Positions 1 to 7,385 are shown, numbered from the stretch's first letter. The stretch: DNA of 16,950 nucleotides from CAYXPG01 sp964564845 (GCA_964564845.1 CAZMCN010000036.1:1-16950), one strand, 5' to 3'. The notes: generated by a model from the letters alone, not told the origin. Made by a program: numbers and translations.

Positions 1-604
1 TACCGTATCAGTTGTTAAAGAGCTAAACTAACGTCAATTTTCTTGGAAAGTACAGTCTTTCACGAACTTTAGAATTTTACTGAAATGCAGACGCAGAAGC
101 ACGACCTTTTATTGCAAGATTCAAATTATCCTAATTGACAGCAACACAATAAACTGATATTTCTCATATTAAACGATTGGCTATGCAAGCAAGCCTTGCA
201 ATTACACTATAATATCAAAATTTTCTTTCAAACGCTAACGCCGAAATTAATAACCTTGCATCTGTAAAAAGTGAGGAAAATCCATACAACCCGACTGCAA
301 CCAAAAGCCCAAATAGCTCATAAAATCGCAGAAATCCTAAATCCATAAGGTTCATAATATCGAATACTTAGAAAAACTCAGAAAAAGATGAACGTATTGA
401 ACATCCGTTTGTTGCTGTGAGCGCGACTGGATTAAGGTGTCCTTTACTGTTGACCTTGCGGCTGTGATGGGTGAAGTCAACATAGCTCTCGATTTTCAAA
501 GTATTAAATGGTATGGTCTTTATATAATCAAAGCTGCGTAAGTATTTTTCTACCACACGCCCACAACAATAAAGTTTAAACTGAGCACCTTGCGCCAAAT
601 AAAG
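1..604. other. AT-rich region without a convincing gene
   Basis: No reading frame here has both a plausible start and protein-like composition. A 76-codon open frame on the minus strand (598-368) begins with TTG, has no ribosome binding site, and reads unlike any family I know. It lies only 6 bases beyond the stop of the nitroreductase gene, so a downstream cistron cannot be fully excluded. A small hairpin (TGCAAG/CTTGCA, 184-200) has no T-run. I see no clear terminator for the nitroreductase gene. Confidence 0.5.
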
Positions 605-1312
605 TTAATCGCTATTTTTTGGATACCCAACGGTTTGTGCGAGTATGACTTTCTGGTCGGGTCGCAGTTTCATAGCCGCATGGCACACCGGCCTGTCAAC
701 AAGCCCGCGCACGACAGTAGCTAATCCTTCACTGGCACAGTACAGATAAACATTTTGGCTGATGTAGCCCGTATCGGTGGCCGAATAGAACTCTTTCTTG
801 TCGGCTGACATATTGCCCATCTTTGCAAAGTCAGCTACAAAAACGAGATTTACAGGGGCATCCTTTACGAACGATTGTATCCCTGTTGCAGCACGAATAT
901 CACCTGCCAGAACACCAACCAATATATTTGCCTTGGCATCATATAGGTAAAGACCTTCGGCCATTGCAACATAAACGTCGATTTCCTGATTATTATGTGC
1001 GGTTGGTGCTGTTCGTTTTCCATCCTCGCGATTGACTCCGCATGCCGCCCAAAGCATATTTGAAAGAATATTCATAGGCAGCTTCTCAGAGCTGAATTTG
1101 CGTGAAGTCTTTCTGTCCTTCAGTGCCTGCATTAGGGGTTTGCCGCCGTCGGTTTGCGGCTTTGGAAGTTGGATCGACTTAAGTTCCACCGCCCCGGCAG
1201 CGTTAACATCCTTTGCAGCAGTCGAGTTGGCATCCATCGCCCGAATTTGAACCGGCCAAACAAACAGAACAGTCAATAATAAGATGGTAGTTGAAAACAA
1301 TTTTGTATTCAT
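605..1312 (-). CDS. Secreted nitroreductase-family protein (SagB/ThcOx-like)
   Basis: This is a 235-residue protein of the FMN-dependent nitroreductase fold, closest in style to the SagB/ThcOx dehydrogenase branch. An N-terminal signal peptide (about residues 1-25, hydrophobic TTILLLTVLFVWPVQIRA) predicts export. Visible family features are the 'RKTSRKFS' segment at 67-74, which corresponds to the FMN-phosphate binding R-x-S-x-R region. There is also 'APTAHNNQ' at 102-109, the usual APS-x-N-x-Q site, then the helix 'DTGYISQNVYLYCASEGL' near 180-197 and the terminal 'VGYP' near 228-231. The ATG at 1312 has a good ribosome binding site (AAGGAAG followed by a run of A's). Physiological substrate cannot be inferred. 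It appears monocistronic; the next gene upstream on this strand is a sulfatase pseudogene 380 bases away. FMN loading of an exported enzyme would need Tat export or a periplasmic flavin source. I see no twin-arginine motif. Confidence 0.85.
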   Translation of the reverse strand: MNTKLFSTTILLLTVLFVWPVQIRAMDANSTAAKDVNAAGAVELKSIQLPKPQTDGGKPLMQALKDRKTSRKFSSEKLPMNILSNMLWAACGVNREDGKRTAPTAHNNQEIDVYVAMAEGLYLYDAKANILVGVLAGDIRAATGIQSFVKDAPVNLVFVADFAKMGNMSADKKEFYSATDTGYISQNVYLYCASEGLATVVRGLVDRPVCHAAMKLRPDQKVILAQTVGYPKNSD

Positions 1313-1690
1313 TTTTTTTCTTCCTTACAAAAATTGTTAATGTTTTCTTATCGAAACCAAAACGCCTAAGCCAACCGGAACTTTCATTATTGCTCTCAGG
1401 ACCACCCTGCAGAAATTGATTGTATTATCAACTGCGTGTTCCCATAGAACATTGTATATCGTTTTTGCTCAACTATGTCGCTCAGTCTGTTTTCTAATAG
1501 AATATCAAATCTGCCTCGAAAATCAAGATTTCCAGCTCCATTTTGAAAATATGTCAGCCACAATAATAGCAAAAACGGGGATTTGGCAACTGATAATCAT
1601 TTCTTTGACATCCTCTTTGGCAAAGCCGAAGGGCTATGCAGGATGTTCTTACGTGCCAACAACAATAGTCAGCGTTCAACTGTTGGGTGA
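1313..1690. other. Intergenic stretch with a possible coding remnant
   Basis: This separates the nitroreductase gene from the sulfatase pseudogene, both on minus. It should hold the nitroreductase promoter, but I found no convincing -35/-10 pair. On the plus strand a frame from 1547 to the TGA at 1688-1690 reads like protein ('FFDILFGKAEGLCRMFLRANN') but has no start codon, so it may be a decayed fragment. A stem ACATCCT/AGGATGT (about 1609-1646) surrounds part of it and could mark the end of the sulfatase transcript, though no T-run follows. A longer 104-codon plus-strand frame (1416-1730) has no homology I recognise and runs antisense into the sulfatase end. Confidence 0.4.
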
Positions 1691-2959
1691 CTACTGCCGC
1701 AATGGGGCGCTTCGTCCGCTTTTTCGATAAATGTCCAACTGCGTTTTCAGCTCCTTTACGATTTGGGGATATTTGTAGTAGAGGTTAGTAGTCTCGCCCG
1801 GGTCATTCTTTAGGTTGTAGAGTTGGCCCGGCGCATCGGGAGCTGTATCCGGCAGGGCAAAGGGCTTCAACATCGGTCTGTTATAGTTGTTTCCCCCTGA
1901 ACCCTTATGGTCGAGATACTTCCATTGGCCTCTTCGGATAGCCAGCTCAAGCTTGTTGGTCTGGTGTAATGTGTATCGACGGACAGGTTTGTCTTTATCC
2001 TGTTTGCCAAGGAGTTCTGGCAGAATGTTGTAGCTGTCTTCGGCTGCATCATTTGGCAACTCTACTCCGACAATGGCAGCACAAGTGGCCATCACATCGG
2101 TGAGGCACACGGTTTGATATGTGGTAGTGCCGGCCTTTATCTTTCCGGGCCGGCGCGCTATGAATGGCACGCGGTGGCCGCCTTCCCACTGGTCGCGCTT
2201 CATGCCGCGCCACGGACGCGCCCCATCGTGCTGGTAGTCCTTGCGCATGTTGATAACGCTTGTAACCTCGGGACCGTTGTCGCTGGAAAACATCACCAAT
2301 GTATTGTCGGCAAAACCATATTTTTCGAGGGCCTTCACGAGTTGGCCAACAATGTAATCGAGTTCATAGACAAAATCACCGTGCGGACCGGCATTTGTTT
2401 TGCCTTTGAAATCTTTTCCGGGAAAAGAAGGCAGATGGACCGCCTGAGTCAAATGAAAGAGGAAAAAGGGTCTTTCCGGCGAGTCCTTTTTATGGTTTTC
2501 CAGAAATCCAAGGCTCTTTCTTAGAAACAACACATCCACCTCTTCCAAATCAAAATCCGGTGCAATCATTCCTCGTCGATTGTCCTTTGAATATGGATGC
2601 TTTGGTAAAGGTTTTCGGTCGAGTATTTTGGTCGGTGGTGTGGGAATCCTATCACCATCAATAAAGGCGTAAAGCCAGTCCGTAGTCGGGCAACAGGCTG
2701 TTCCAAAGAAATGGTCGAAACCTCGATGTGTGGGGCTGTCGAGTATGGGTCGAGAATAGTCGATACGTTTGACGACATCAAGTCCGTTTTCGTTGATTGG
2801 CTTTCCATCTTTGTCCATGAATGTCAGGCCGATATGCCACTTGCCAAAATATGCGGTTGTGTAGCCCTAGTCGCGAAGCATTCCAGGCAGGGTGAGTCGT
2901 GACTTCTCGATCAGGGATGGGCCGCAGGTAAGTGCGAAGGCTTTTATCTTTAGTTTCAT
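1691..2959 (-). pseudogene. Sulfatase (arylsulfatase family) pseudogene, N-terminal deletion plus amber codon
   Basis: Type I (formylglycine) sulfatases hydrolyse sulfate esters and are abundant in planctomycetes for degrading sulfated polysaccharides. The C-terminal two thirds is well preserved: GKWHIG, 'THRGFDHFFG', 'LTQAVHLP' with the usual His, the metal-site 'SSDNG', and 'MKRDQWEGGHRVP' with its conserved Lys. Translating from an ATG at 2959, which has a good ribosome binding site (GAGGA, 8 bases upstream), gives about ten residues and then directly 'CGPSLIEKSRLTLPGMLRD'. A TAG at 2867-2869 follows, and the same frame continues 'GYTTAYFGKWHIGL'. Normal sulfatases have roughly 100 residues before this point, with the DD metal ligands and the C-x-P-S-R formylglycine site. 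Here only 'CGPS' followed by L remains, so the active site is lost. Both an internal deletion and a nonsense codon are therefore present. Restart at the ATG at 2818 would give an inactive 375-residue fragment. Confidence 0.85.
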
Positions 2960-3237
2960 TTTTCTGTCCTCTTCGGGGAATTTTTAGCGTTTACTTGATG
3001 AACCCAATAAAATGCGCCATCCAGGCCGGATAAGCAAAAGCGGGGATTGTTTGCAGATAGAAATGCCAACCAATTCCATCGGTTCGGTATGGTAAAGATT
3101 TAGCATCTAAGGTGTTTTCGATATCGAGCGATGTCGTAATCGAATAATCGGGTGTCATCGTACTCAGAAGGGTACTTTTGGCCATAAAACATTAGGTTAG
3201 AATGTGCCGCTTCTGAGTACGACAGACAATGATGGCT
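2960..3237. other. Spacer upstream of the sulfatase pseudogene
   Basis: A 64-codon minus-strand frame (3185-2991) lies here. Neither its ATG nor the internal ATG at 3158 has a ribosome binding site, and the product is not recognisable, so I do not call it a gene. Its end ('FAYPAWMAHFIGFIK') is hydrophobic and aromatic, so a tiny peptide cannot be excluded. The main structure is a 13-bp perfect inverted repeat listed separately. Confidence 0.4.
3158..3222. repeat. 13-bp perfect inverted repeat, 39-base spacer
   Basis: The arms are TCGTACTCAGAAG (3158-3170) and CTTCTGAGTACGA (3210-3222), exact reverse complements separated by 39 bases. No T-run follows either arm, so it is not a standard terminator. 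It could be the ends of a small decayed element, an operator, or an RNA stem in the leader of the sulfatase transcript. Confidence 0.7.
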
Positions 3238-3477
3238 CTATGCAACAGCTTTCTTCCTATAGAACAGGAAGAAGATGACGCTCAAAGCGATAAGCCCAAC
3301 AAGCCCATTTTCGCCCAGAGTGCTGATTAATGCGGTGAGATTGGCGACAACCTGGCCACCAAAGAACGGCACCGCTGGGCCAAAGAGGATTTCCACAGTA
3401 ATCCCAATGGCAATCAACAATAAGAAAATTTCGGTAACCTCACCCAGCCATTTTTTAATTTCTTCGAGAAAACGCAT
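3238..3477 (-). CDS. Small two-helix membrane protein, unknown function
   Basis: The chosen start is the ATG at 3477 because a strong ribosome binding site (AGGAG) sits about 9 bases upstream; an in-frame extension to 3558 has no such signal. The 79-residue product begins with a short charged amphipathic segment (MRFLEEIKKWLGEV). It then has a hydrophobic helix (about 17-45, 'IFLLLIAIGITVEILFG' and following), a short polar turn, and a second helix (about 58-75, 'GLVGLIALSVIFFLFY'). The tail RKKAVA is basic and likely cytoplasmic. Gly-rich spacing in the helices suggests packing or oligomerisation, but no family is recognised. It diverges from the small membrane gene at 3686. Confidence 0.6.
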   Translation of the reverse strand: MRFLEEIKKWLGEVTEIFLLLIAIGITVEILFGPAVPFFGGQVVANLTALISTLGENGLVGLIALSVIFFLFYRKKAVA

Positions 3478-3649
3478 AATTAAATCTCCTACATAAAATA
3501 TTAAAAAAATCAATAAACTACTACCATACAGGCGCATTATTCGGCTTAGTTCTTTCAATTTCTTTAAAATTTAGTGCTAAAAAATACGAAATGCACCCTC
3601 AGAGTTGATTTTTGGAGATGCCACTGCTGTTAATATAGGCATTTTCCTC

Positions 3650-3679
3650 TTGACTTGCTGTGGTAAAATAGGCTATTAT
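3650..3679 (+). promoter_or_regulatory. Sigma70-like promoter, TTGACT-18-TATTAT
   Basis: TTGACT at 3650-3655 and TATTAT at 3674-3679 are separated by 18 bases. The expected start of transcription, about 7 bases past the -10, falls on the ATG at 3686, so the small gene there would be read from a leaderless or near-leaderless mRNA. Confidence 0.55.
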
Positions 3680-3685
3680 AGGTTT

Positions 3686-3859
3686 ATGCTCGGTAACATT
3701 ATATCATTTATTTTACGCATATTGCTTATTGCGGCTTTTTGGGCGTTTATATGGCAGTTTGTGGAACCCAGAACACGCCTTCTGCGGATACTGAGGGCCG
3801 CAATGCTGGTGGTCGGTCTTTTATTTATGCTGGCTTTATTAAGACTGACGGGGTGGTGA
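3686..3859 (+). CDS. Small membrane protein (57 residues), unknown function
   Basis: Starting at the ATG at 3686 gives a 57-residue protein with two hydrophobic helices (about 3-26 and 38-54). They are joined by a basic loop 'EPRTRLLRILR', so both termini may be outside with the loop in the cytoplasm. The frame is open upstream to a TTG at 3605, but a good promoter lies inside that extension, so the short form is preferred. There is no proper ribosome binding site, matching the leaderless prediction. No family is recognised. The gene is divergent from the other small membrane gene at 3477, and repeat remnants follow it. Confidence 0.5.
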   Translation: MLGNIISFILRILLIAAFWAFIWQFVEPRTRLLRILRAAMLVVGLLFMLALLRLTGW

Positions 3860-3878
3860 TGTCCGGGGCGGCCTTTTC

Positions 3879-4003
3879 ATTGATTATTGATAATGGGTTA
3901 TTGATTATTGGTTGAGATTCTTCACTGCGCTCAGAACGACAATTTTTTAATAGATTCCTCCTCTCTACTGCGCTCAAGGTGAACTTTTGCGCTCGGAATG
4001 ACC
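3879..4003. repeat. Short direct repeats and degenerate dispersed-repeat remnants
   Basis: ATTGATTATTG occurs twice (3879-3889 and 3900-3910, period 21). Next come two degenerate copies of a GAGATTC...CTGCGCTC..GAACGAC-type unit: 3914-3940 and 3952-4003, the second ending GCGCTCGGAATGACC. In reverse translation such units give the 'RSERSEESQ' peptide that often appears as a spurious gene, because these sequences are dispersed non-coding repeats in many bacterial genomes. I see only these copies in the window. Confidence 0.55.
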
Positions 4004-4490
4004 CCTTCGGCAAGCTGAAGGTAAGGATTAGTCCCGGAGCTAAAGGAAAAGTAAAAAAATGTGAAAATTTTTTAGGGTTGGCTAAGAAAATTTCAGCGGG
4101 ATTTTTTTACATTATCGGGGTTAAATGGGGGAGATTGCCGGCTACTGGAGAAAAGAGGAAAAATGTTAAGCTGGGGTGCTGGGGGAGCGAAGAAAGAGTG
4201 AGAAAGTTTTAAGTAGTCGGCATCCTTGCCGGTATTAAACGGTGTTTTATGAGCAGAGACGGTGACCAACAAAAAGGCTCAAGATGACAAAGAGAATCTG
4301 TCGATGGACAAATTAGAATAAAAAAAGAAAAAAGAAATAGCAGTTGGCCGGGGATGAAAAAGGCGGTCAAGTTTAGCTTTACTTTGCATTGCCGAACTGC
4401 TGAAACTGAATACAAGTCAGAGCGAAACGCAGGCATAGTGAGAGGGAAGCTAACGAACAAAGAGGAGCAGGCGCCGACTGGTATGGTCTT
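4004..4490. other. Purine-rich non-coding stretch with possible RNA structure
   Basis: No supportable gene was found in about 490 bases. The plus strand is strongly A+G rich between about 4030 and 4340. TGCCGGCTACT (4136-4146) can pair over 11 positions, with one G-U, with AGTAGTCGGCA (4212-4222). The end of that arm also forms a local hairpin, CGGCA-TCCT-TGCCG (4218-4231), so the two structures exclude each other. A 48-codon plus-strand frame from 4353 (MKKAVKFSFTLHC...) lacks a proper ribosome binding site and is unrecognised. It does not match RNase P RNA, tmRNA or SRP RNA signatures that I know. Confidence 0.4.
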
Positions 4491-4575
4491 ACCCCTGTGA
4501 GACAGAAGGCGAATATTTCAAACACATAATAAAAAATATGGGAACTAATCGCCCTTGTTCACACAGGGGTTTTTT
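4491..4575 (+). terminator. Long rod-like hairpin ending in T6: terminator or structured RNA
   Basis: The outer stem ACCCCTGTG (4491-4499) / CACAGGGGT (4562-4570) is a perfect 9 bp and is followed directly by T's (4570-4575). Inside it, AAGGCGA (4506-4512) pairs with TCGCCCTT (4549-4556) with one bulged C, and ATATTT (4513-4518) with AAATAT (4534-4539). Stacked stems followed by a T-run are typical of an intrinsic terminator with an extended loop, or of a structured RNA that ends in its own terminator. No gene immediately upstream on plus needs a terminator, so an independent small RNA is possible. Confidence 0.45.
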
Positions 4576-4667
4576 GTTAAACCAACTCCTCCTCAATATC
4601 ACGATTCTTAAACTAATCAACAAGAATATTATGAAGCGGACGACATTTTTAGAAAATCAATTGGTTC

Positions 4668-4696
4668 TTGAGGTAAAGTTGCCCAATAGGTATAAT
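4668..4696 (+). promoter_or_regulatory. Sigma70-like promoter of the lipoprotein-galE-glucokinase operon
   Basis: TTGAGG (4668-4673), a 17-base spacer and a perfect TATAAT (4691-4696). Transcription would start near 4703, giving a leader of about 34 bases that contains the lipoprotein ribosome binding site. Confidence 0.65.
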
Positions 4697-4736
4697 CAGC
4701 CGAAATTGAAAGCGTACAGAAAAGGATGGATGCAAA

Positions 4737-5324
4737 ATGAACACACTTAAATTAGTACTGTTTGTTGCAAGTTCGGCGGCGGTTTTTTTGGGAGGATGTG
4801 CAGAGAGCGAGCAATTTAAGCCGGTCGAACAAATCTGTTTGTCCGAGTCGGCCAGGGACGAAGCGATGCGGAGGGCAGAAGAGGTTCTGGGCCAGATGCA
4901 TTTTAGCGTTGCCAAATCAGACGCCGACAGCGGGCTGATAGTAACTCGGCCATTGCAGGGTGCACAGCTTTTTGAAATCTGGCGCAGTGACAGTGTCGGG
5001 GGCTTCAATACCGCCGAAGCCAACCTGCATACTATCCGAAGGGTCGCAGAAATAAGAATCAGGGAAGAGGACGGGCAGGTCTGCATTCGATGCGATGTTA
5101 ATACTCAGAGACTAAATATGCCGCAAAGAGCCGAGGGCAGCAGGTCACAAGCCTTTAAGCTGTTTAGCGAAGGCGATTCCGTGCTTCAAAAGCTGAAACT
5201 TCAGCCGGAACAGAGGCAGGGGATGGTCTGGGTTGATTTGGGTGGTGACAAGATGTTAAGCACGACGATTTTGAGGCGAATTGAAAAGAAAGCTGCAAGA
5301 CTGCAGAAAGAAAACAAGCTATGA
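4737..5324 (+). CDS. Lipoprotein of unknown function
   Basis: A 195-residue protein with a lipoprotein signal peptide: hydrophobic segment then LGGC with Cys21 as the lipidated residue. The mature protein has no family I recognise. It looks like a small alpha/beta domain ('ARDEAMRRAEEVLGQMHFSVAKSDADSGLIVTRP', where a helix is followed by strands) with a charged C-terminal helix ending 'KKAARLQKENKL'. Similar 'helix, then mixed strand' lipoproteins are often envelope assembly or quality-control factors, but that is only analogy. AAGGATGG about 10 bases upstream of the ATG at 4737 is the ribosome binding site. Its TGA overlaps the galE ATG by 4 bases (ATGA), indicating translational coupling. 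It is the first gene after the promoter at 4668. Confidence 0.75.
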   Translation: MNTLKLVLFVASSAAVFLGGCAESEQFKPVEQICLSESARDEAMRRAEEVLGQMHFSVAKSDADSGLIVTRPLQGAQLFEIWRSDSVGGFNTAEANLHTIRRVAEIRIREEDGQVCIRCDVNTQRLNMPQRAEGSRSQAFKLFSEGDSVLQKLKLQPEQRQGMVWVDLGGDKMLSTTILRRIEKKAARLQKENKL

Positions 5325-6304
5325 AAATACTGGTTGCCGGCGGGGCGGGATACATTGGCAGTAATATGGCGGCGATGCTCAAGGCCGAGGGCTTTGAGCC
5401 GGTGGTCTTTGACAATCTAAGTAATGGCCACAGGGCCGCTGTGGGAGATACCGAGTTCGTCCGGGGCGATTTGGCCGACTACGAACTGCTCGTCGATACG
5501 CTGAGCAAATATAAGATTGAGGCGGTTATGCACTTCGCAGCTTTTATCGAGGTCAGCGAATCGACGGCGGAGCCGATTAAGTATTACCAGAACAACGTTT
5601 CCAATACGCAAAATCTACTTAGTGCGATGGGGACAGCCGGCGTGGAGAAATTTATCTTCAGCAGCACGGCAGCGGTGTACGGTATGCCAAAAGAAGTACC
5701 TATTACCGAAGAAGCGCCGAAAGAGCCGGTAAATCCTTACGGGCAAACAAAGCTTGCGATTGAGAGGATGTGCCACTGGCAAATGAAAGCGGGCAAGCTT
5801 CGTTACGCTACACTTAGATATTTCAATGCCGCCGGTGCCGGGGCAAACTGCCGGCTCGGAGAGGACCATCGCCCTGAATCTCATCTGATTCCGTTAACTA
5901 TCCAGGCTGCGATGGGCAGCAGCAGTAACATCAAAATCTTCGGGACAGATTATCCAACGCCAGACGGGACCTGTATTCGTGATTACATACATATAGAAGA
6001 TTTGTGCAGGGCGCATCTGCTTGCCTTGAAGAGGCTGGAGACTGAAAAAGAGCTGGTCTATAACTTAGGTAACGGCAAAGGATATTCGGTAAGAGAAGTA
6101 ATCGAAACAGTCAAGAGGGTTTCGGGTAAGGATTTTGAGGTGGTAGAATCGGGGCGCCGGGCGGGTGATGCGCCTGTATTGACGTCCGATGCAACAAAGG
6201 CGCAAAAAGAACTTGGCTGGGAGACCGGGTACCCTGAATTAGAAAAAATAGTCGCCACGGCGTGGGAGTTTCACAATAAGTACCCTAACGGCTATCCTGA
6301 TTAG
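5321..6304 (+). CDS. galE: UDP-glucose 4-epimerase
   Basis: GalE interconverts UDP-glucose and UDP-galactose with bound NAD, in the Leloir pathway and in supplying UDP-sugars for polysaccharides. The 327-residue protein is full length for the extended SDR family. It has the NAD motif GGAGYIG (7-13), 'DNLSNGH' (31-37), 'HFAAFIEVSES' (71-81), catalytic Ser-Thr in 'SSTAAVYG' (114-121), and the Y140-x3-K144 pair in 'NPYGQTK'. 'RYFNAAGA' (166-173) and 'DGTCIRDYIHIEDL' (225-238) follow, both typical of GalE. It is coupled to the lipoprotein upstream and followed after 17 bases by a glucokinase, consistent with a sugar-activation operon. Some SDR epimerases in this group act on other UDP-sugars, so exact specificity is inferred. 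Confidence 0.93.
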   Translation: MKILVAGGAGYIGSNMAAMLKAEGFEPVVFDNLSNGHRAAVGDTEFVRGDLADYELLVDTLSKYKIEAVMHFAAFIEVSESTAEPIKYYQNNVSNTQNLLSAMGTAGVEKFIFSSTAAVYGMPKEVPITEEAPKEPVNPYGQTKLAIERMCHWQMKAGKLRYATLRYFNAAGAGANCRLGEDHRPESHLIPLTIQAAMGSSSNIKIFGTDYPTPDGTCIRDYIHIEDLCRAHLLALKRLETEKELVYNLGNGKGYSVREVIETVKRVSGKDFEVVESGRRAGDAPVLTSDATKAQKELGWETGYPELEKIVATAWEFHNKYPNGYPD

Positions 6305-6321
6305 GTAACAACACAAGAAAA

Positions 6322-7302
6322 ATGGTTGAGCTTTTTGTTGGAATTGATTTGGGCGGGACAAATATCAAGATTGGCTGCTTTGATTCAGAACTGAATCTTC
6401 TCTGTAAGACTTCGACGCCGACCGATGCGGATATGGGGCCGGAGGCGGTTGTGGAGAAAATGGCTGAGGCGGTCGAGCAGCTCGTTGCAGAAGCGGGGTT
6501 TGAATTGCAGGAGGTCTGTGCGGCTGGGATAGGCAGTCCCGGGCCAGCAAGGTACAGCAAGGGTATAATAGTGAATGCTACGAATATGCCGAAATTTAAG
6601 AACGTTCCGCTGCGTCAGATGCTGAGTGAACGGCTGGGAAAGCTCGTTGTTCTTGAGAACGATGCTAATGCCGCCTGCTGGGGTGAGTATGTCCTCGGGG
6701 CGGGTAAAGGTGTTGAGGATATGGCCTTTTTTACATTAGGTACCGGGATAGGCGGCGGCATTATCACAAACGGCGAACTTGTTCACGGCTGGGATGATAA
6801 CGGGGCAGAACTGGGCCATATAATAATTTATCCGGGCGGGCGCAAGTGCGGCTGCGGCCAGAGAGGCTGCGCCGAAGCCTATGCCTCGGCCGCATCGACA
6901 GCAAAGAGAGCTGCCGAAGCTATTGAAGCCGGCGCCGAATCCAGTTTGAAAGAGGTATTGGAAAAGAAAGGCAAAATAACCAGCAAGGACGTTTATGAAC
7001 ATCTGGCAGGCGGTGATGAGCTTGCCAGAGAGATAACCGACAAGACGGCTGAGGCACTGGGGATTCTCTGTATTAATGTGCTGCACGCTACAGAGCCGAA
7101 ACGGCTGGTCTTTGCCGGCGGTATGATTGCCGCCGGTGACGTGCTGCTTAATAGAATAAGAGATTACTTCGATGAACATATATGGGCGTTGAAAAAAGAG
7201 ACGGTTGAGATATGTTTTGCGACGCTTGGTGAAGATGCCGGTATAATCGGTGCAGCCGCTTTGGCAAAACGACTATACGAACATAACAAAGGCAAATCAT
7301 AA
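6322..7302 (+). CDS. ROK-family glucokinase
   Basis: A 326-residue sugar kinase that phosphorylates glucose (or a related hexose) with ATP in the cytoplasm. The N-terminal phosphate-binding motif 'GIDLGGTNIK' (7-16) and 'GSPGPA' (71-76) are present. So are the catalytic Asp in 'ENDAN' (112-116, D114), the second phosphate motif 'LGTGIGGGI' (139-147), and the ROK zinc site H166 with C176, C178 and C183 ('CGCGQRGCAE'). The 'AGGMI' near the end is usual. Bacterial glucokinases of this type are close to this length. The presence of the zinc cysteines argues for an enzyme rather than a ROK repressor, and there is no helix-turn-helix extension. It follows galE by 17 bases with a weak ribosome binding site, so it is probably co-transcribed. 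Together they could convert glucose or galactose-derived sugars to phosphorylated and UDP forms. Confidence 0.9.
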   Translation: MVELFVGIDLGGTNIKIGCFDSELNLLCKTSTPTDADMGPEAVVEKMAEAVEQLVAEAGFELQEVCAAGIGSPGPARYSKGIIVNATNMPKFKNVPLRQMLSERLGKLVVLENDANAACWGEYVLGAGKGVEDMAFFTLGTGIGGGIITNGELVHGWDDNGAELGHIIIYPGGRKCGCGQRGCAEAYASAASTAKRAAEAIEAGAESSLKEVLEKKGKITSKDVYEHLAGGDELAREITDKTAEALGILCINVLHATEPKRLVFAGGMIAAGDVLLNRIRDYFDEHIWALKKETVEICFATLGEDAGIIGAAALAKRLYEHNKGKS

Positions 7303-7330
7303 AAATCCTAAAAAAACCGTGTGGGATTTT
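7302..7330. terminator. Weak hairpin after the glucokinase gene
   Basis: AAAATCC (7302-7308) pairs with GGATTTT (7324-7330), a 7-bp AT-rich stem with a 15-base loop beginning inside the glucokinase stop codon. On minus the stem is followed by T's, so it could assist termination of the larE operon arriving from the right. Confidence 0.3.
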
Positions 7331-7348
7331 ACATAATAAACAGGGACG

Positions 7349-7385
7349 AAATCTTTTAGAGGGATAAGAAGTTAAAGATTTTTTT
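7349..7385 (+). terminator. Intrinsic terminator of the plus-strand operon
   Basis: AAATCTTT (7349-7356) and AAAGATTT (7374-7381) form an 8-bp stem followed by a run of seven T's (7379-7385). It ends the lipoprotein-galE-glucokinase transcript and overlaps the last codons of the oppositely oriented larE-like pseudogene (stop at 7374-7372). Confidence 0.5.

Noticed and set aside
368..598. 76-codon minus-strand frame just after the nitroreductase stop
   Set aside because: TTG start, no ribosome binding site, no recognisable family.
2991..3185. 64-codon minus-strand frame upstream of the sulfatase pseudogene
   Set aside because: No ribosome binding site at either possible ATG, no recognisable family, and it overlaps the inverted repeat.
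3825..4013. 62-codon minus-strand frame containing 'CRSERSEESQ'
   Set aside because: Spurious translation of dispersed non-coding repeats.
4209..4460. 83-codon minus-strand frame in the purine-rich stretch
   Set aside because: Phe/Leu/Ser-rich product is expected from translating a purine-rich opposite strand; no start signal.
4631..4750. 39-codon frame (MKRTTFLENQ...) overlapping the lipoprotein start
   Set aside because: A good promoter for the lipoprotein operon lies inside it, and there is no ribosome binding site, so a leader peptide is unlikely.
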